In this document: piece after piece, positions 5,333 through 6,581 of the stretch
Layout: every line of letters starts with the position of its first letter
Numbering within the stretch: position 1 is the first letter of the stretch
NCBI GenBank assembly: GCA_003483675.1
Contig: DMYK01000012.1
Span: forward strand, 2,138-8,718
DNA: 6,581 bases
DNA from: Microcoleaceae cyanobacterium UBA11344
GTDB taxonomy: Bacteria; Cyanobacteriota; Cyanobacteriia; Cyanobacteriales; Microcoleaceae
Reading direction: 5' to 3'
Position numbers and translations under genes: made by a program
The notes under the pieces: model-generated
Told to the model about the DNA's origin: nothing
The model's database searches: none
What the model saw: the letters and a program-made list of their open reading frames with translations, nothing else

Positions 5333-5662
5333 ATGCAACTCGAAGACTATTTTGACTTTCAGCGACCCGATGATATTCGGGTTAAAGGAACGCGAATCGG
5401 CATTGAAACTATCCTCTATGATTTCATTCATCGCGCTCGCACTCCCGAACAAATTGCTCAAACTTATCCATCTCTTAACTTGGAACAAGTTTATGCTACT
5501 ATCCTTTACTATCTACATAATAAAGAGGCCGTTAGTAACTACATTGCTGATTGGTTGGAGTGGAGCCACCAGCAACTAAAAGCACAAGAACTTAATCCAT
5601 CCCCTTCTGCTATCCGCCTGAGAAAACTAAGAGCAGAAAGAGAGGTTATTCAGAAAGTATAA
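5333..5662 (+). CDS. DUF433 domain antitoxin (VapB45-like), orphaned
   Basis: A 109-residue DUF433-family protein. The diagnostic core is visible: VKGTRIGIETILYDFIHRARTPEQIAQTYPSLNLEQVYATILYYLHNKEAVSNYI, i.e. the (I/V)xGTRI strand, the G-x-x-PEQIAxxYP helix turn and L-x-x-VYA-x-I-x-YYL. These proteins act as antitoxins of DUF5615 (PIN-like, VapC45-type) toxins. A long charged C-terminal helix follows (RLRKLRAEREVIQKV). The stop codon overlaps the next ATG (TAATG), the coupling expected for the pair, but the toxin frame breaks after 16 codons. No Shine-Dalgarno is evident before ATG 5333. The gene is intact and has a good promoter, so it may still be expressed, or act on toxins elsewhere in the genome. 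Confidence 0.9.
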   Translation: MQLEDYFDFQRPDDIRVKGTRIGIETILYDFIHRARTPEQIAQTYPSLNLEQVYATILYYLHNKEAVSNYIADWLEWSHQQLKAQELNPSPSAIRLRKLRAEREVIQKV

Positions 5663-5712
5663 TGCCTTTAAAATATTTGCTGGATGAAAATGTAGATCCG
5701 ATCTACAAATAG
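5662..5712 (+). pseudogene. 5' remnant of DUF5615 (PIN-like) toxin gene
   Basis: ATG overlaps the DUF433 stop (TAATG). The 16 codons read MPLKYLLDENVDPIYK and then TAG. LLDENVDPIY is the typical start of DUF5615 PIN-like toxins, including the first acidic residues of the nuclease site, which are normally followed by about 100 further residues. None of the downstream frames to 5812 continues the family, so the rest is missing rather than frameshifted. Loss of the toxin is the expected result of decay of such a module. Confidence 0.8.
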
Positions 5713-5759
5713 GTAGTTACCATTTTGAGTGATTATTTTTGTTCAAGTTGATTTCCGGC

Positions 5760-5796
5760 CTGACTTCTCCTTCTATTATAACTCATCATCCGCAAC
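5760..5796. repeat. Short diverged repeat, left copy (pair with 6462-6495)
   Basis: CTGACTTC-T-CCT…CATCATCC-G-CAAC matches 6462-6495 with five substitutions and one 3-base gap. The two copies bracket the minus-strand BrnT-4/antitoxin-4 pair. Read on the minus strand, this copy encodes LRMMSYNRRRSQ and the other LWMMYNKRRSQ, with mostly synonymous or conservative changes, but neither sits in a long frame. Confidence 0.6.
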
Positions 5797-5812
5797 CGAG
5801 CGCACCCGGTCG

Positions 5813-6022
5813 CTAATTCAGAGATAATTTACGCTTAGAAACAACGCAATCTTGCAAGTAAAGATTAATTAGTTCCTGGGAAGATATACCTTCTTCTTGA
5901 GCCATCATTTCAAAATATTCAATCACATCAATTCCGAGAGAAATCGCGATCTCTTTTTTTAACTGTTTAGCAAAAGGATTAGGTCTTTTTTTCATTTTTG
6001 ATAGATCGTATTCCGGTTCCAT
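5813..6022 (-). CDS. BrnA/CopG-like antitoxin partner of BrnT-4
   Basis: A 69-residue predicted antitoxin. It begins MEPEYDLSKMKKRPNPF and continues into a ribbon-helix-helix pattern: strand KKEIAISLG (22-30), helix IDVIEYFEMMAQEEG (31-45) and helix SSQELINLYLQDC (48-59), as in BrnA/CopG antitoxins. The frame is open to an ATG at 6052, but that start lies inside BrnT-4. ATG 6022 is preceded, 8 bases away, by AGGAG and follows the BrnT-4 stop by four bases, so 6022 is chosen. It is co-transcribed with BrnT-4 and probably represses the pair's promoter. It shares the E-Y-D-L-S start with other antitoxins here. Confidence 0.88.
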   Translation of the reverse strand: MEPEYDLSKMKKRPNPFAKQLKKEIAISLGIDVIEYFEMMAQEEGISSQELINLYLQDCVVSKRKLSLN

Positions 6023-6026
6023 TGTT

Positions 6027-6311
6027 TTATCTCCTATATTCTTGACTTTCATTTTTAGTCGCTTTCCTTGCTGAGATAATTCTAATGATAGAATCTTCTT
6101 CTCTAAAACAATGAACTACAAGTAATATTCTCATTTTAGAGCTTATGCCCAGAAGTAAAAAACGTTCTTCTTCTTGGGAGTGATCTTCGTCCCAAAATTG
6201 AATGGCATAATCATCAAAGAAAACTGATTCTGCTTCTTCAAAAGAAATACCATGTTTTTGTTGATTAATTTTGTTTTTTTGCTCATACCACTGAAAGGTT
6301 ATTCTCTTCAT
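6027..6311 (-). CDS. brnT: BrnT family toxin (BrnT-4)
   Basis: A 94-residue BrnT-type ribonuclease toxin with all family marks: ITFQWYEQKNKIN (4-16), KHG (19-21), ISFEEAESVFFDD (22-34), DEDHSQEEERFLLLGIS (41-57), LLVVHCFREED (63-73) and RIISARKAT (77-85) before the charged tail. Complete and apparently intact. The start is ATG 6311. AAGGAGAAAG lies further upstream (~25 bases), too far to be a normal ribosome binding site, so translation may be weak. A possible minus-strand -35 TTGTCA lies near 6371, without a clear -10. Together with antitoxin-4 this is the only BrnT pair on the minus strand and the most AT-rich of the four. Confidence 0.93.
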   Translation of the reverse strand: MKRITFQWYEQKNKINQQKHGISFEEAESVFFDDYAIQFWDEDHSQEEERFLLLGISSKMRILLVVHCFREEDSIIRIISARKATKNESQEYRR

Positions 6312-6461
6312 TCTGGCAAAATGTCATTCAATCTTTCTCCTTAGTCATTAAACCATCTTTGGGAATTTTGACAATAGCCATCTATTGATCGTCCTATCTG
6401 TTCGGGTAATAATTTAACTACGATCCAACTTACTCCCGACTCCACACATACCTTTGACAAA

Positions 6462-6495
6462 CTGACTTCGCCTCTTATTGTACATCATCCACAAC
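6462..6495. repeat. Short diverged repeat, right copy (pair with 5760-5796)
   Basis: Counterpart of 5760-5796, lying about 150 bases upstream of the BrnT-4 start. It differs by five substitutions and lacks one triplet (ACT). Both copies are in the same orientation, so the pair forms imperfect direct repeats around the BrnT-4 module. Confidence 0.6.
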
Positions 6496-6513
6496 TAAAT
6501 TGCCCCAAAAGTC

Positions 6514-6577
6514 AGAAACCGGGTTTCTATCAATATCTAGTTTTCCCCAACAATCTCTAAGCAGAAACCCGGTTTCT
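6514..6577. repeat. Pair of AGAAACC(G/C)GGTTTCT palindromic repeats
   Basis: AGAAACCGGGTTTCT at 6514-6528 and AGAAACCCGGTTTCT at 6563-6577 each form 7-base arms around one central base, and each is the exact reverse complement of the other. They can therefore form either two small hairpins or one 15-bp stem with a 34-base loop. This palindrome type is abundant between genes of Oscillatoriales (recalled, not searched). Confidence 0.8.
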
Positions 6578-6581
6578 TTGG

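Larger units (their letters stand above)
6312..6581. other. Right-end region without a convincing gene
   Basis: The 270 bp upstream of BrnT-4 hold no ORF with a credible start and length. A plus-strand frame open from 6378 to the edge lacks an ATG and runs through palindromic repeats. On the minus strand short frames exist (for example one of ~45 codons ending at 6341), but I recognise no family. The stretch includes the right copy of the short repeat (6462-6495) and two AGAAACC palindromes. Confidence 0.6.

Noticed and set aside
5352..5579. Plus-strand frame overlapping the DUF433 gene
   Set aside because: Another frame of a confident DUF433 gene; no independent support.
6378..6581. Plus-strand open frame running to the right edge as a truncated gene
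   Set aside because: No start codon, passes through two palindromic repeats, and no recognisable domain; kept only as part of the repeat observation.

Overview
The window looks like chromosomal DNA of a filamentous cyanobacterium (Oscillatoria/Microcoleus-like; the exact genus is inference). The evidence is four complete HIP1 octamers (GCGATCGC), three of them in one short intergenic stretch; several interspersed repeats of types common in cyanobacteria (a GCAGAGG/CACAGAG repeat, ACGGCAATGCCGT palindromes, AGAAACCGGGTTTCT palindromes); and an ArsA-type ATPase with a C-terminal alpha-crystallin domain, the architecture described as Get3d in photosynthetic organisms.

Layout. At 1-1712 (+) is the 3' part of a gene for a putative methyltransferase of the DNA-phosphorothioation-associated type. 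Its frame is open to the left edge, and its last ~25 codons run through an intergenic repeat. From 1698 to 3727 (+) lies a dense run of type II toxin-antitoxin (TA) genes: an antitoxin stub, BrnT-1 with its antitoxin, a second copy of the stub, BrnT-2 with a DUF4415-type BrnA, and BrnT-3 with a ribbon-helix-helix antitoxin. Three palindromic repeats at 3745-3858 separate this run from the convergent get3d/arsA-type gene (3865-5037, -). A 295-bp intergenic stretch holds a HIP1-bearing tandem repeat and a good promoter. It leads into a DUF433 antitoxin (5333-5662, +), whose overlapping DUF5615-type toxin is cut to 16 codons. A fourth BrnT/antitoxin pair lies on the minus strand (5813-6311), bracketed by two short diverged repeats. 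The right end has no convincing gene and carries two palindromic repeats.

How it fits together. The window reads as a defence/addiction island: a putative phosphorothioation-linked methyltransferase beside at least five TA modules, interrupted by one apparently conserved housekeeping ATPase. The four BrnT toxins are of the same family but diverged, and each has a different type of antitoxin. Decay is visible: two antitoxin stubs, a toxin stub, and a BrnT (BrnT-3) that has lost the family's KH(G/S) motif and its last seven codons to an in-frame TAG. Two of the modules sit between direct repeats, which suggests gain and loss of cassettes by recombination. I see no wholly new multi-gene system. 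The most unusual points are the repeat-bounded BrnT cassette, the shared N-terminal E-Y-D-(L/F)-S motif in otherwise unrelated antitoxins, and the decaying BrnT-3.
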